From: Paramacrobiotus metropolitanus
Lineage: Eukaryota; Tardigrada; Eutardigrada; Parachela; Macrobiotidae
NCBI RefSeq assembly: GCF_019649055.1
Contig: NW_026570639.1
Location: forward strand, 1 to 24,049
DNA: 24,049 nt
Reading direction: 5' to 3'
In this document: positions 9,997 through 20,814 of the stretch, in pieces
How the letters are laid out: every line of letters starts with the position of its first letter
Position numbering within the stretch: position 1 is the stretch's first letter
Notes under the pieces: model-generated
What the model was told of the DNA's origin: nothing
Seen by the model: the letters and a program-made list of their open reading frames with translations, nothing else
Databases searched by the model: none
Made by a program: the position numbers and the translations under genes

Positions 9997-11002
9997 ATTG
10001 TCCCCCATGTCGGACACCAGTAATTTCGTTCCGGCAATAATGTCCCCCATGCCGAATACCAGTAATTTCGTTCCGGCAATCATGTCTCCATGCCGAATAC
10101 CAGTAATTTCTTTCCGGCAATAATGTCCCCCATGCCGGATACCAGAAATTTTGTTCCGGCAATAATGTCCCCCATGCCGAATACCAGTAATTTCGTTCCG
10201 GCAATAATGTCTCCATGCCGAATACCAGTAATTTCTTTCCGGCAATAATGTCCCCCATGCCGGATACCAGAAATTTTGTTCCGGCAATAATGTCCCCCAT
10301 GCCGAATACCAGTAATTTCGTTCCGGCAATCATGTCTCCATGCCGAATACCAGTAATTTCTTTCCGGCAAAAATGTCCCCCATTCCGGATACCAGTAATT
10401 TTGTTCCCATGTCGGACACCAGTAATTTCGTTCCGGCAATAATGTCCACCATGCCGGACACCAGTAATTTCTTTCAGGCAATAATGTCCCCCGTGCCGGA
10501 CACTAGTAATTTCGTTCCGGCAACAATGTCCCCCATGCCGGATACCAGTAATTTCGTTCCGGCAATAATGTCCCCCATGCCGGATACTAGTAATTTTGTT
10601 CTGGCAATAATGTCCCCGATGTCGGACACCAGTATTTTCTTTCCGGCAATAATGTCTCCCATGCCTGACACTAGTAATTTCGTTCCGGCAATAATGTCCC
10701 CCATGCCGGACACTAGTAATTTCGTTCCGGCAATAATGTCCCTTATGCCGGACACTAGTAATTTCGTTCCGACAATAATGTCCCCCATGCCGGATACCAG
10801 TAATTTAGTTCCGGCAATAATGTAACCCTTGTCGGACATCAGTAATTTTGTTCCGGCAATAATGTCCCCCATGGCGGACACCAGTAATTTCGTTCCGGCA
10901 ATAATGTCCCCCATGCTTGACACCCGTAATTTCGTTTCGGCAATAATGACCCCCTTGCCGGAAACCTGTAAGTTCAGTTCTGCTGTAATGTCCTTAGGTG
11001 AC
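9997..11002 (-). repeat. 42-bp minisatellite, right array (about 24 units, inverted)
   Basis: Same unit as the left array but in reverse complement (CCGGCAATAATGTCCCCCAT). The inner part carries a three-unit higher-order repeat of 125 bp (42+42+41), marked by ATGTCTCCATGCCGAATACC at 10082, 10207 and 10332. One unit near 10400 is truncated. The outer units are the same, in the same order, as those of the left array up to the pairing 1451/10704. Further inward the arrays differ in unit number and order. Confidence 0.95.
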
Positions 11003-11211
11003 CGATGTTCCTCAACTGTTTTGGACAGGTAACGCCGTGGTAACGCTGGTGGCACATTTTCAAAGGTCACCGATCGACCTGAAAATCAACTTTCCGTTGT
11101 AAGTCCCCCATGTTACCATTCTGGCCAAAGGGTTACCGTTTTGGAGATGGTGGCAGGGGGGACACGGCAAAAATGTCCGGGGGGACAGGGGGGACATTTT
11201 TGCCGGTCACA
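11003..11211 (-). repeat. Right terminal inverted repeat, unique outer part
   Basis: Reverse complement of 944-1152, ending in CCGGTCACA directly before the second ATCGTG. Confidence 0.9.
11165..11205. repeat. Hairpin at the right transposon tip
   Basis: Arms 11165-11178 and 11192-11205 are exact 14-base reverse complements around a G-rich 13-base loop. It mirrors the left-tip hairpin. Confidence 0.85.
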
Positions 11212-11217
11212 ATCGTG
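11212..11217. repeat. Target-site duplication ATCGTG, right copy
   Basis: Identical to 938-943 and in direct orientation, immediately outside the right tip. Confidence 0.8.
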
Positions 11218-12365
11218 AAATAAATCCGAAATCAATTTACTAATTAAAAAGCATTACGTCGAAATCAAACAACCACAGAATATATTTTCATTGCTCGCAA
11301 GACCGTGTTTGCGTATGAAGGTTGATAATCTGTTAGTCTTGCGGAAGGTCACATGTAATCGGGATTACTTTCGGATACAGAGTTTCCTTACAGCGGACTA
11401 CAGAAACAGACTATCGTGAGTCCGTAACGCGTGGTCTATAATCTTGCTATGCCATGTTGCGCGGGAAAACACGCGTCACTCAATAAAATAATTACCCACG
11501 AAATGGACAATTCAATTACACAGCGTTATGTGACGTGGCGAGCTCAAAACCGTTAACTGCAGTATCGTGGATACTTTACCAAAAACAATTCAGCGTTTGA
11601 AGTATACCCAGGACTGGCGTGTAGCAATATTTACAACGGCGAGGTATGCAGAACCAGGACTTCTGCGGGATTTTCCTGGCTTCTGAGTAGAAGTCATTTT
11701 TTTACTAATGGGCAACGTTAATTTTTCAGCGGAAATAAAGTCATGGAGTCTATCGCTTTCCCATCATATCAGATGAGAAGTGTCCAGCAGTGCAGGAGTG
11801 CACAAAGACAGCGGCCAGAGATGCTCACTTTCAATGGCGCAATCGGGGAAATTACGATTACAGATGCTTGTAAAAATAATATTGACATCAAAGGGAAACC
11901 CTGCAGCGTATCATCGGCTTGACCTTTGACTTACGGAATCGCTTCTTACTAAGACCGCATTAGATCAGATAATGCCTCTTTCAGGCGTGCCATTCATCAA
12001 ACACGAGACAGCCTCCACATAGTCATATTAAAGACCTTCGAACAACATTTCCTTCCTGCAGCTACCGATGTACTGATGTTCTAGAGTAGTGAGATGGATG
12101 CCGAGCCTACAACTGCTATACAACATACAGCCAGCCATACAGATGATTAGAAAAATATACTGACGTTGCATCTGTGACCTTTAAGTCACGACTGCAACGG
12201 AGCACGCTATGAAACCGTACACTAGCGATTGACAACAACGTTTTTGCTTTAGTACTGCGCTAGAAACGGTTTCCTATTGCTGAATTTGGCGATTGTTGCA
12301 TCCGTGTGTTTTGTGGCTTCGAATGCATCAGCATACATCACTGCAAGTTACGGATCGGACGCACC
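11218..12365. other. Intergenic, upstream of the GPCR gene
   Basis: No convincing gene. A 60-codon ATG frame at 11743-11922 lacks any recognisable feature. The stretch must hold the promoter and 5' leader of the GPCR, but no core element stands out. Confidence 0.5.
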
Positions 12366-13917
12366 ATGAATATCTCCACACTAAGTACGACTTCTGACAG
12401 CACCGCTTTTAATCTATCAGTTACTGTTGATTATGTTGATCCTGGACAAAAAATATTCTTTTGCGCTCTTCTGGTATTTGAGAGCGTGCTCGGATCCGTT
12501 GCAAATTTAATCGTAAGGATCGCATATCCTTTATCAGACTAGTCAAACGTTAACCTATCCTACATTCTGCGTATGTTTCACGGCACATGCACATTTTACT
12601 TTACAGATCATTCTCGTTATTGCCTGTACGGCTTTTTTGCGTACAATCGAGAACGCTTTTGTAGTCAACTTGGCTTTGGCGGATTTCATTATATCATTTG
12701 TCACTCAACCATCGTCTTCGGTCGGTAAGTCTGTCACTCTGTCTGCATTATTAAAATATCAAAATGAGAATACTAATTTGATTTGCTAACAATAAGGAAC
12801 AATATAAAATGGTCACTTCGTGTACCCATATTTGTGCTTAAAATTTTATTATAGTGTAATAATAATTTAGAACGCAGTAACGTGCCACATTGAGAGTTCC
12901 AGATTACTTAATAAAGTGGATGCGTTGTAAATTTCAACGAATCTCAGATCTTTGTTTGTGTAGGAGTTGTCCTGGGGAAAATTTGGTTCACAACTCATCC
13001 GATTCTCTGCAAAGGTAATGCATAACTTGCAACTTAGAACATGTGCGCTGTTTAAACCTTGTGCGTTGTTTTGGATTGCCAGTTGTCAATGTCATTATCG
13101 ATTTTAAGTTCTAATACCCGTGGTTTTTTGTAGTAATTGCGCAACTGTGCTCTGCCAGCTGTATCGCTACCCACTGGAACACTCTACTGATCGCCATCAA
13201 TCGGTAAATGAACCTCTCCGCCACACCCAACAAACTATCGCAATAACTTGGCTTATGTCAATTGTTTTCAGGTATATCTTGATACGCCATCCCACTCTTT
13301 ATCCCCGTGTGTACACCCGGGGAAGCGTGTTCCTCATGTGCGTAACTGTGTGGGTGGTGATGTTTGGAGCCACTACACCCAATCACGTGGGCGTCGGATG
13401 GGGCTCACTCGGCTTCTCCGATATCCTGTTCGTCTGCACCTTCGCCACCGACCATTATCACTACACCCTTTTTAACGTGTCGGTGTTTTTATTTTTCCCG
13501 GCCATATTAACCTTTATCGCCTATTACGGTATCTACCGACAGGTGCGGATAAGCCGCATCCGAGTGCTGACCGGGCAGCCTGGAAAATCCTTTAGGAAGG
13601 ATATTCGGATTGCCAAGTCCCTGTTTAAGGCGTATGTCGTTTATTTGGTGCTTGTTGCACCCTTTGGTGTAATCATGTTAATTAACATGGGACAGCAGTT
13701 GCTGCATATTTGGTACATGCTGTCGCTGCTGCTGTACCACGGCGTGGGGACGGCCAACTGTTTTCTGTATGCCGTGCGGTTGGGGAAATTCTGGGATGGA
13801 TTGCGGTTGATGTTCCACTTGCCGGTGAAGAGCGAGAGTAGCGGAGCGAGTGGACAATTATCCACGTCGTCGCAACGGGCCCAGGTGACAGCGTCTTCCA
13901 GACGCTCCCATCGATAG
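12366..13917 (+). CDS. Rhodopsin-family (class A) GPCR, five exons, complete
   Basis: A seven-helix plasma-membrane receptor signalling through G proteins; ligand unknown. The exons are 12366-12512, 12607-12724, 12964-13014, 13134-13203 and 13272-13917. All junctions are GT-AG and in phase, giving 343 aa. Start ATG 12366 follows ACC and opens a short N terminus with two N-glycosylation sites (NIS, NLS). Landmarks: helix 1 GSVANL (Asn47), helix 2 NLALAD (Asp75), Cys104 before helix 3, NRY at 128-130 in place of DRY, a partner Cys in extracellular loop 2 (FVCTF), and NCFLY at 291-295 in place of NPxxY. Helix 6 lacks the CWxP motif. The tail is Ser-rich (ESSGASGQLSTSSQRAQ), a likely phosphorylation region. 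The overall look, especially NRYILIRHPTLYPRVY, resembles the Moody/Tre1/melatonin-receptor-like group, but I would not assign a subfamily. Confidence 0.93.
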
Positions 13918-14216
13918 ATGAATGCGTGCGGCTACTGCTTACATAAGTCCTTTGGTTAAGCCTGAAATTATTCCGGTTTCATACAAGTTGAGGGATTTTC
14001 GGTGATATAAACTGGGCACTTCAACATACATATCCTTTGCAAAAAAGCACCCAAATCATGCATTTGCTTTATACGTGTAACGACCACTATCTGGCAGACA
14101 CTGCGGTAATAACTTCTACGGACTACGGAGAATTATTCCTTTTTACACCCTTGATATTTCCCATAAAAACCATTTTTTCATCGACTATTTGTTTAGCTTT
14201 ACGCAGATTGCCGATT

Positions 14217-14222
14217 AATAAA
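14217..14222 (+). terminator. Poly(A) signal AATAAA for the GPCR gene
   Basis: This canonical hexamer lies 300 bp after the GPCR stop codon and is a good candidate in the plus-strand 3' region. It lies only 18 bp from the convergent signal of the neighbouring transporter gene. Confidence 0.55.
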
Positions 14223-14239
14223 AATGAGTGACACTCCTT

Positions 14240-14245
14240 TTTATT
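14240..14245 (-). terminator. Poly(A) signal AATAAA for the first transporter gene
   Basis: TTTATT on the plus strand reads AATAAA on the minus strand, about 57 bp after the stop codon of the transporter gene ending at 14302. Confidence 0.6.
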
Positions 14246-14301
14246 ACAGAGTATATAAGATAAGTTTCTTTAATACCGTAAATGCAGTTACCGTTTCCAG
14301 C

Positions 14302-16918
14302 TTACACATAAGTAAGGCTTACAGATTGCATGAGCCCTTCGATTACAAACTGAATGCGCGAGTAATCAGACAGGCGTCTTAAGCTCATTTCGTTTTGTCG
14401 TTCGTTCACCTTTATCACCGTACTCTGAGATACAGCATCTGCCGCTTTTTCCGCGCTACTGTCTTTGATGGAAAGTTTTCGTGTGCTTAGCGAGGCGAGG
14501 TATGCTTCCCACTCGTTCTCCTCCTCTTCCGTGCTGACAACATGGAATCGCCCACCCCCAAAACGCAGCAAGTGCCCATTGGGCAAACGCAACCGGAAGC
14601 GCTCGCCTTCGACACGGGGCAGCATGCGGTCGCGCAGATTGGTCGGAGTGAAAACCGCCAGAATTAGTGCTAGCAATACAGGTCCAAGAATCCAGCGGAA
14701 ATTTAAGTCGTACCTGCAAAGGTCATTTTATAAGCGCTGGTATGTTAGGAACGGAGGATGCTGATTTGCTGTACATTACCACATCATCTCGCTTTCTGGA
14801 TACGTTTCCCGTTGCTGATTGTAGACTTCTGTGAAAACCATACCACCGCCCACACCGGCGATGGCCCACGCTGTTAAAATCTAACAAAAAAAACGTTGTA
14901 ATGCGTACGTGTACGAGCAGTTAGTACGAAATTCCGTTACCATGCCGTGCGTGGCTCCCACATTTTTGGCCCCGAACTGGTCGGCTAAATATGCCGGCAT
15001 CAAGCCGAATCCGCCTCCATCTGCACAATCCCACAATATTTCGATTACGTACAAATATGTACTGCTAATCTATACAGGCGTACAAGTACAAGTCGTAACT
15101 TCTTACAAAAGAATCCGATAACGAAAGCGCACGTTAATACTCCCGCTAAACTGTCCGCTGCCATAGCGCTAGGCAGACATCCCAGACACACAGCTTGGCA
15201 TATTAGGGACAGTATAAACAGCGCTTTCCGACTCTGGATCAAATCGGATATGAAGGGCAGCAATAGTCGCCCTAACAAGTTCACCTAAATAATTCAGAAC
15301 CGCGGTCGTTCAGAATGGTCGGACGATTCAACGCCCATACAATACTAACCCCGCCCAGTCCGGAATTGATATCGGCGGAAACGGCATTTGATTGCTTCAG
15401 TTGATTTTGCGCTATGCTCTGGATTTTGGAGATACTCAGTAAGCCGGTGATTTCCGATCCAAGAAAGGTGAAGTACTGTATTAAAAGGCACATTAAAGGT
15501 TTGCACGTTTATGCGGATTAGTGTAGCTTCGTAAACAAAAACCGCTTTACCATCATCCAGTATTGAGGAGATGTCAATGATTCCTTCAGGCTCATAGAAA
15601 AATGCTTAGTGTAATCCGGAACAACAACCGTGCTCGATTTGCGGGGTTTCTGTGGATTATCTCCCGTGATGTTTGTCATCTCGATCCCTTGTTTATCCGT
15701 TTTTGCGGTTTCATCTTCTACTTTATCTTTGGTGACAAACAGCTTTTCCGCTCCCTTCACTGTGTGGACTGTTACCCCTTTTACCACATAACCAGGCCTT
15801 GGTAATAAAAAAACACTCCCGTTAATTTGTACTACTGTACATGAAAGCAGACATAAAAATGTGACAAATAGGGAGAACGATTCTTACGGAGGCATACGGA
15901 GTATGAGCGCGGAAACCAGCATGACTACAAAGTAGCACGATCCCAGGATCACAAAGGTCAATTCGATCCCGAGAAATTCCTGTCCGGTGGCGGCGTAATC
16001 TGGACCAATCAGAGCGTTCTGCGTGTATGGCGAAAAGATACTCCCGGCACCAAATCCACACACAGCCAACCCAGCCGCCACCCCACGAATTTCCGGAAAC
16101 CATTTCTGCAATGGTGACACGGGCGAGATGTAGCTGATACCAACGCCCGCACCTCCGATTACACCGTAACCTGAAAAAAGGAGGCAAATTGCGTGATTTG
16201 ACATTATAACCGAGTTTGATGCAGTCATTGTAGACTGCTGTTACCGATGTAGATCAGCCACATCTGGTTAACGTAAACTCCGAGCGCTGCCACTAAATTC
16301 CCCAGGTAGAACAGGCAAGCTCCCAAAATGGCTCCTTTTCGTGGTCCGTTGCGCTCTAACCACGGACCGAGGAAGGCTGCATTCAACGCGAAGATGGCAA
16401 CGGCCAGGTAGAAAACATTGACAGCTGTAAAAAGAATCAGGGAGATCATGTGTGAGATAAATTTCTATCATAAAAGGTCATGAAAAACTCAGCAAGAGTG
16501 TGTGATTATTCTAGAACTGAAAGTTCCGCTCTCGTACCGATTGCTCGATCCGTAGCTCCATTAAACCCGTACAATCTGGCCTCGAGAGGCAAATTGAAGC
16601 CGCTCCATGCGTACAATGAACCACAACAAACCTACAGAAAATCTAGTTACAGATGCCGCAACACATCAGTTGCGCTTGTTCTTTGGCAAATTTTGAGCGC
16701 AGAATGTATAGGTTATTAAGCGGATCCATACTGCAAAACCGTGAAACGGCTCGTACTTGGATCAGTACTGCTGCCGGCATCAGCATGTAACGATTGAACG
16801 GGATCAGTTTCGGAATAAGCCATTGTTCACGTTCCAGCTGCTTTTCGGTGCGCGGATAGCTCGTTTCGCTGTAATGGTACTTGACAGCACTTTTAACCTT
16901 TCGCACGAACTTGCTCAT
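14302..16918 (-). CDS. OFA-type major-facilitator transporter, paralogue A (ten exons)
   Basis: Predicted twelve-helix carrier of the oxalate/formate antiporter (OFA) branch, moving small carboxylates or related anions across a membrane; substrate not deducible. Minus-strand exons in order: 16757-16918, 16538-16631, 16245-16424, 15888-16170, 15551-15797, 15350-15475, 15107-15284, 14941-15020, 14780-14880, 14302-14713. All junctions are GT-AG and in phase, giving 620 aa. The start is the ATG that matches paralogue B's start after 162-bp first exons. Seen: basic N terminus, CCGSLYAWSGF in helix 1 (OFA-like), GAGVGISYISPVSPLQKWFP with KWFPEIRG at 168-175, PPPGYVVKG entering the central cytoplasmic loop, and a hydrophilic acidic C-terminal tail (TEEEENEWEAYL). 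The central loop is seven codons shorter than in B. Introns are mostly 60-125 bp. Confidence 0.92.
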
Positions 16919-17742
16919 ATTGGATGGCTGCACAGTCTGCGCAAATTATTCGCGGAAGTGGGGTATTCTGATGGACGGGTCGATCGGACAATACCGCTAC
17001 AAATCCACTCACCGACGAACAATAACTGCCGGTGATAAGGAAATAATCAGCGTCATGAGTAAACAGAAAGAATATCCAAATAGCCGGACGAACACTCCTC
17101 ACAGTTTAGCTTTGCACACTTAACCGAAGATGTGCACTGCAAAATGGAATACCTTACTTTACTTGACTGAAACTGGATGAATGACTGCTTAGTGCTTACA
17201 ATTTGACTTTAATGCGATAAGGGATGATTAATGGGGCAAGTGATTTCACCGTTGATAGTAATTTCGCTTCAGCACATGTTAAGGTATTGTCATGCGGTTT
17301 CATGGGATTTTCATATATGAGCGTACAGTATATGCTTACTTCTACAACAACACAAATACAGTAATTCGCTGTGCTTTGTAGATACTTATTGTCGGCGTAC
17401 CGCTGACGGTTAACGATAAACTGTGGACTTGGCTAAAACTTATGTACATGTATGCGCGTTGCGCTGGCAATAGTCAGCGCTTAACTTAAAATATACAAAA
17501 ATGTATCTTACTGTATCACTGTACAGTGTACATAACTCTTCAGTACAACATAAACCGTTTGTACCATGGCTTTTACAACAAGTGGCATGTGCGAAACCAA
17601 AAGCACAAGGTACAAAATAAATACTCTAAACTTTTTTCACATCGACTTAACAATTCTCAATTCCAAAAAATGCTCATCCGTACTGACAAATGACAAAAAA
17701 GGATCCCCAAAGAACACACGCTGTGTACATATAAAAAACCTC
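16919..17742. other. Intergenic between the two transporter paralogues
   Basis: AT-rich sequence that should contain the promoter of paralogue A and the 3' untranslated region of paralogue B. No obvious AATAAA for B was seen on the minus strand close to its stop. No gene recognised. Confidence 0.5.
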
Positions 17743-20700
17743 CTACGAGGAAAATCGTGGCCAGTGGGCTTGACGTCCGGTCGGCTCTATGCTCCTTTCG
17801 CGATTTTTCTCATTAAAGGACGGTAAGGTCGCTTCTGAGTCAGAAATAAACATTTTAGCAGGCCGATCCGGGGTCGTGGACCCTTTCCGGCTATCCTGCT
17901 TTTCAGCGTCCACGTGCAGCGATGACAAATAGGCCTGCCATTCAGCTTCCTCCTCCTCGACGCTAACCGTACGAAATCGTCCGTTAATGAGCCTGACCAT
18001 TCGACCAAAAGGTAGCCGGAAGCGCAGGCGTTCGCCTTCCACGCGCGGGAGTTTTTGGTCGCGGAGATTTGTTGGCGTTAAGATCGCTAAGATTAGCGCA
18101 AATAATACTGGAGCCAAAATCCATCGGAAGTTGACATCGTACCTGTAATACATTGTTAATTATTTCTCTACATGTCCGATAAAAGTTATATACGAGTACG
18201 CCAACAGCAAGAGAGTGAATTAGGTACTTTTCTACACCAACACGAATCTGATGGAACCCAGCTAAAATTAGAAAATCGTACCACATCATTTTGGAATCCG
18301 GATAAGCGAGCCGCTGTTGATTATAAACAGCGGTAAAAATGAGACCGCCGCAAACGCCGGCAATAGCCCAAGCAGTCAAGATCTAAAAGTTTCAGTTTAT
18401 AGCCATTCCTAGCTTTTTTAAATTATTGCTATGTACAAGCGTGCGGACTTACTACGCCGTGCGTTGCTCCCACATTCTTAGCGCCAAACTGGTCAGCTAA
18501 ATACGCTGGAATCATACCGAAGCCTCCACCATCTGCAATGTATCACAATCCCTTCATCGTCAGTACAAATAATTCTCGAAAATCATTTGACACAACTGAA
18601 GCGGAGTTTCGTTAGATGAATAAAGACCGGCTATAGCTAGAAAAATATTTAGCTGCACACTTACAGAAGAATCCGATGATAAAGGCGCACGTCAGCACAC
18701 CACCTAAACTCTGTGCATCCAACGCACTAGGCAGACATCCCAAGCACACAGCTTGACAGATCAGTGAAAAGATGAAGAGGGTCTTCCGGCTTTTAATCAA
18801 ATCTGAGACAAGTGGCAATATTAAGCGTCCCAGAAGATTTACCTATAGAAACTGGTTTTAGTGAAGCAGCCAAGGAAAAAGTGCGTGTTCGCACTGACCC
18901 CGCCCAAACCGGAGTTGATATCCGCCGATACGGAGTCCGACTGTTTGAGTTGATTCTGAGCAATACTTTGGATTTTGGAGATAATCAGGAGTCCAGTAAT
19001 TTCCGATCCCAAGAACATAAAATACTAAAAATTAATGAGGTTCAGGTCAGGCATTTTTCTAGTGATGAGAATGTGTACAAAAAACGGATAAACAATTTCT
19101 TATCATAGAAGAGGACAAAAGCTTTGTGTTTTTGATTTGCGCATTCATTTTACTGACCATCATCCAGTACTGTGGGGACGTGAGCGCCTGCTTGAGCGAC
19201 ATGGAAAAGTGTTTAGCATAGTCCGGCAGCACATCCACCACTGAGTGGCCTTTTGAGCGGCTGCGGCTTTTGCGCGCGGCCATCTTATCCATCTCCATGT
19301 CGGCTTCGACTTTCCCATTTTCCGCTGCCGGCACCGGATCGTCGACCACGGTTTTCTTGGCCACGAACAAATTCTCGGCGCCTTTGACCGTGTGCACCGT
19401 CACGCCTTTCACCACGTATCCCGGCCTACAAAATAGCTATATTAATATTGTGAAGGTGCAACTCGAGCTTTACAAATAGCTCTAAGTGTTTGCCGAGGAA
19501 ATCAAAATATGCATTTGACACATTACTTTTTATGGATAGGTGTTAATTACTCTGTACACATTTTCGTCAAACATTGCAAATATTATTATCTGTACATATG
19601 GCAGTAGTGGAATGTCATTTAAGTGTTCTTGTTGCGATCAAAATATATTGCCCAGGAAATTCGGGGAGTAATAAAAAAATACTGTTCTAGCGAAATTAGA
19701 GCTCTAGATTGCAGACTATTTTGAAAGGCAGTTTTCTGCTACTATACGAACAAACGCGGCACTTACGGAGGCATACGGAGGACCATTGCGCAAAGAGCCA
19801 TGATAACAAAATAGCAGGAACCCAGGATGACAAAGGTTAGCTCAATGCCCAGATTGATCTGTCCGGTCTTGGCGTAGTCCGGTCCAATTAAAGCCTTCTG
19901 TGTGTAAGGCGAGAAGATGCTACCGGCACCGAAGCCGCACACCGCCAATCCCGCCGCGATGCCTCGCATCTCCGGAAACCATTTTTGCAACGGTGACACC
20001 GGGGAGATGTAGCTTATGCCCAGACCGGCGCCGCCAATAACACCGTATCCTGGAAAAATTTTGATGTAGTATACATAATACATATGTGCTGTCAGTTACG
20101 TTCTGATGGTTTACAATTCGCGGCTTATATTAAACTAGGTACACATTCTGGTAGTTTTATAATTTACTGTACTGTACCGATAAATATCAGCCACATTTGG
20201 TTGACGTAGACGCCGAGAGCGGTAACCAAATTGCCCAGGTAAAACAGACAGGCGCCCAACATAGCTCCCTTCAGTGGCCCGTTGCGCTCCATCCAGGGCC
20301 CAAGGAAGGCGGCGTTCAGGGCGAAAATCGCCACGGCCACGTAGAAGACGTTGACAGCTGCACAAAAAAATTTTAACAAGAAATTAATACTATAAAATTA
20401 AAGATTCACCTGCGTATTATTCTCACCAATAGCGCGATCCACGCCTTTATTAAATCCATACAGTTTAGCTTCGATAGGTAAATTGAATCCGCTCCAGGCG
20501 TACAGGGAACCACAGCATACCTAGAACATGATGAATGCTAGATGGTATTGATAACAACTATATTAACTGGCTGGTAGCGATAGATAAGTTAAAGAATGCA
20601 ATTATTGCTTGAGCGGGGTGTATATAATAATTAACCCCAAAAACTAGCAAACCTGAATGAGAACAGCCGCTGGCATCAGCATGTAGCGACTGAACGGGAT

Positions 20701-20814
20701 CAGTTTGGGGATGAGCCATCGTTCCCGTTCCAGCTGGTCCTCGGTGCGGACGTACTTCGTCTCGCTGTAATGGTACGCAATGGCTTTCTTGATTTTATGC
20801 CAAATAGCGCTCAT
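17743..20814 (-). CDS. OFA-type major-facilitator transporter, paralogue B (ten exons)
   Basis: Tandem sister of paralogue A with the same predicted role. Minus-strand exons in order: 20653-20814, 20427-20520, 20178-20357, 19767-20049, 19158-19425, 18899-19024, 18665-18842, 18453-18532, 18282-18382, 17743-18142. All are in phase, giving 623 aa. Exons 1-4 and 6-9 have exactly the same lengths as in A; only the loop exon (268 vs 247 bp) and the last exon (400 vs 412 bp) differ. Motifs include CCGSLYAWSGF near residues 56-66, GGAGLGISYISPVSPLQ, KWFPEMRG (168-175) and LRMPPPGYVVKG. The central loop has an Arg/Ser/Lys cluster (RKSRSRSKG), and the last exon carries EEEEAEWQAYLSSL followed by a tail unlike A's. 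The first intron has an unusual GTTTGC donor. Introns are generally longer than in A (up to 341 bp). Confidence 0.92.

Larger units (their letters stand above)
944..11211 (+). mobile_element. Ginger1-like DNA transposon with long minisatellite (foldback-type) inverted repeats
   Basis: The element is 10,268 bp long. Its tips are exact inverted copies starting TGTGACCGGCAAAAATGTCC, with TG...CA ends as is usual for integrase-family elements, and it is flanked by ATCGTG on both sides. Left position x pairs with right position 12155-x without indels for about 500 bp. The interior encodes a Gypsy-type integrase with HHCC finger, D,D35E core and GPY/F motif, then a Ulp1-like protease and a PHD finger. 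No reverse transcriptase, gag, LTR, protein-primed polymerase or packaging ATPase is seen. This excludes a retrotransposon and a complete Polinton/Maverick. Ginger1 elements are known for integrase plus a C-terminal Ulp1 or OTU protease. However, their described duplications are 4 bp (CCGG or CCGT) and their inverted repeats are about 40-270 bp. The 6-bp duplication and 1.2-kb ends are atypical. Confidence 0.88.

Noticed and set aside
944-11211. Polinton/Maverick (suggested by integrase, cysteine protease and 6-bp duplication)
   Set aside because: No protein-primed DNA polymerase, packaging ATPase or capsid gene is visible in 10.3 kb, and the protease has Ulp1-like context with a PHD finger. 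A heavily deleted Polinton is not excluded but is less economical.
11743-11922. Small ATG open frame of 60 codons upstream of the GPCR
   Set aside because: Short, with no domain, no conserved signal and no splice support. It is of a length expected by chance.
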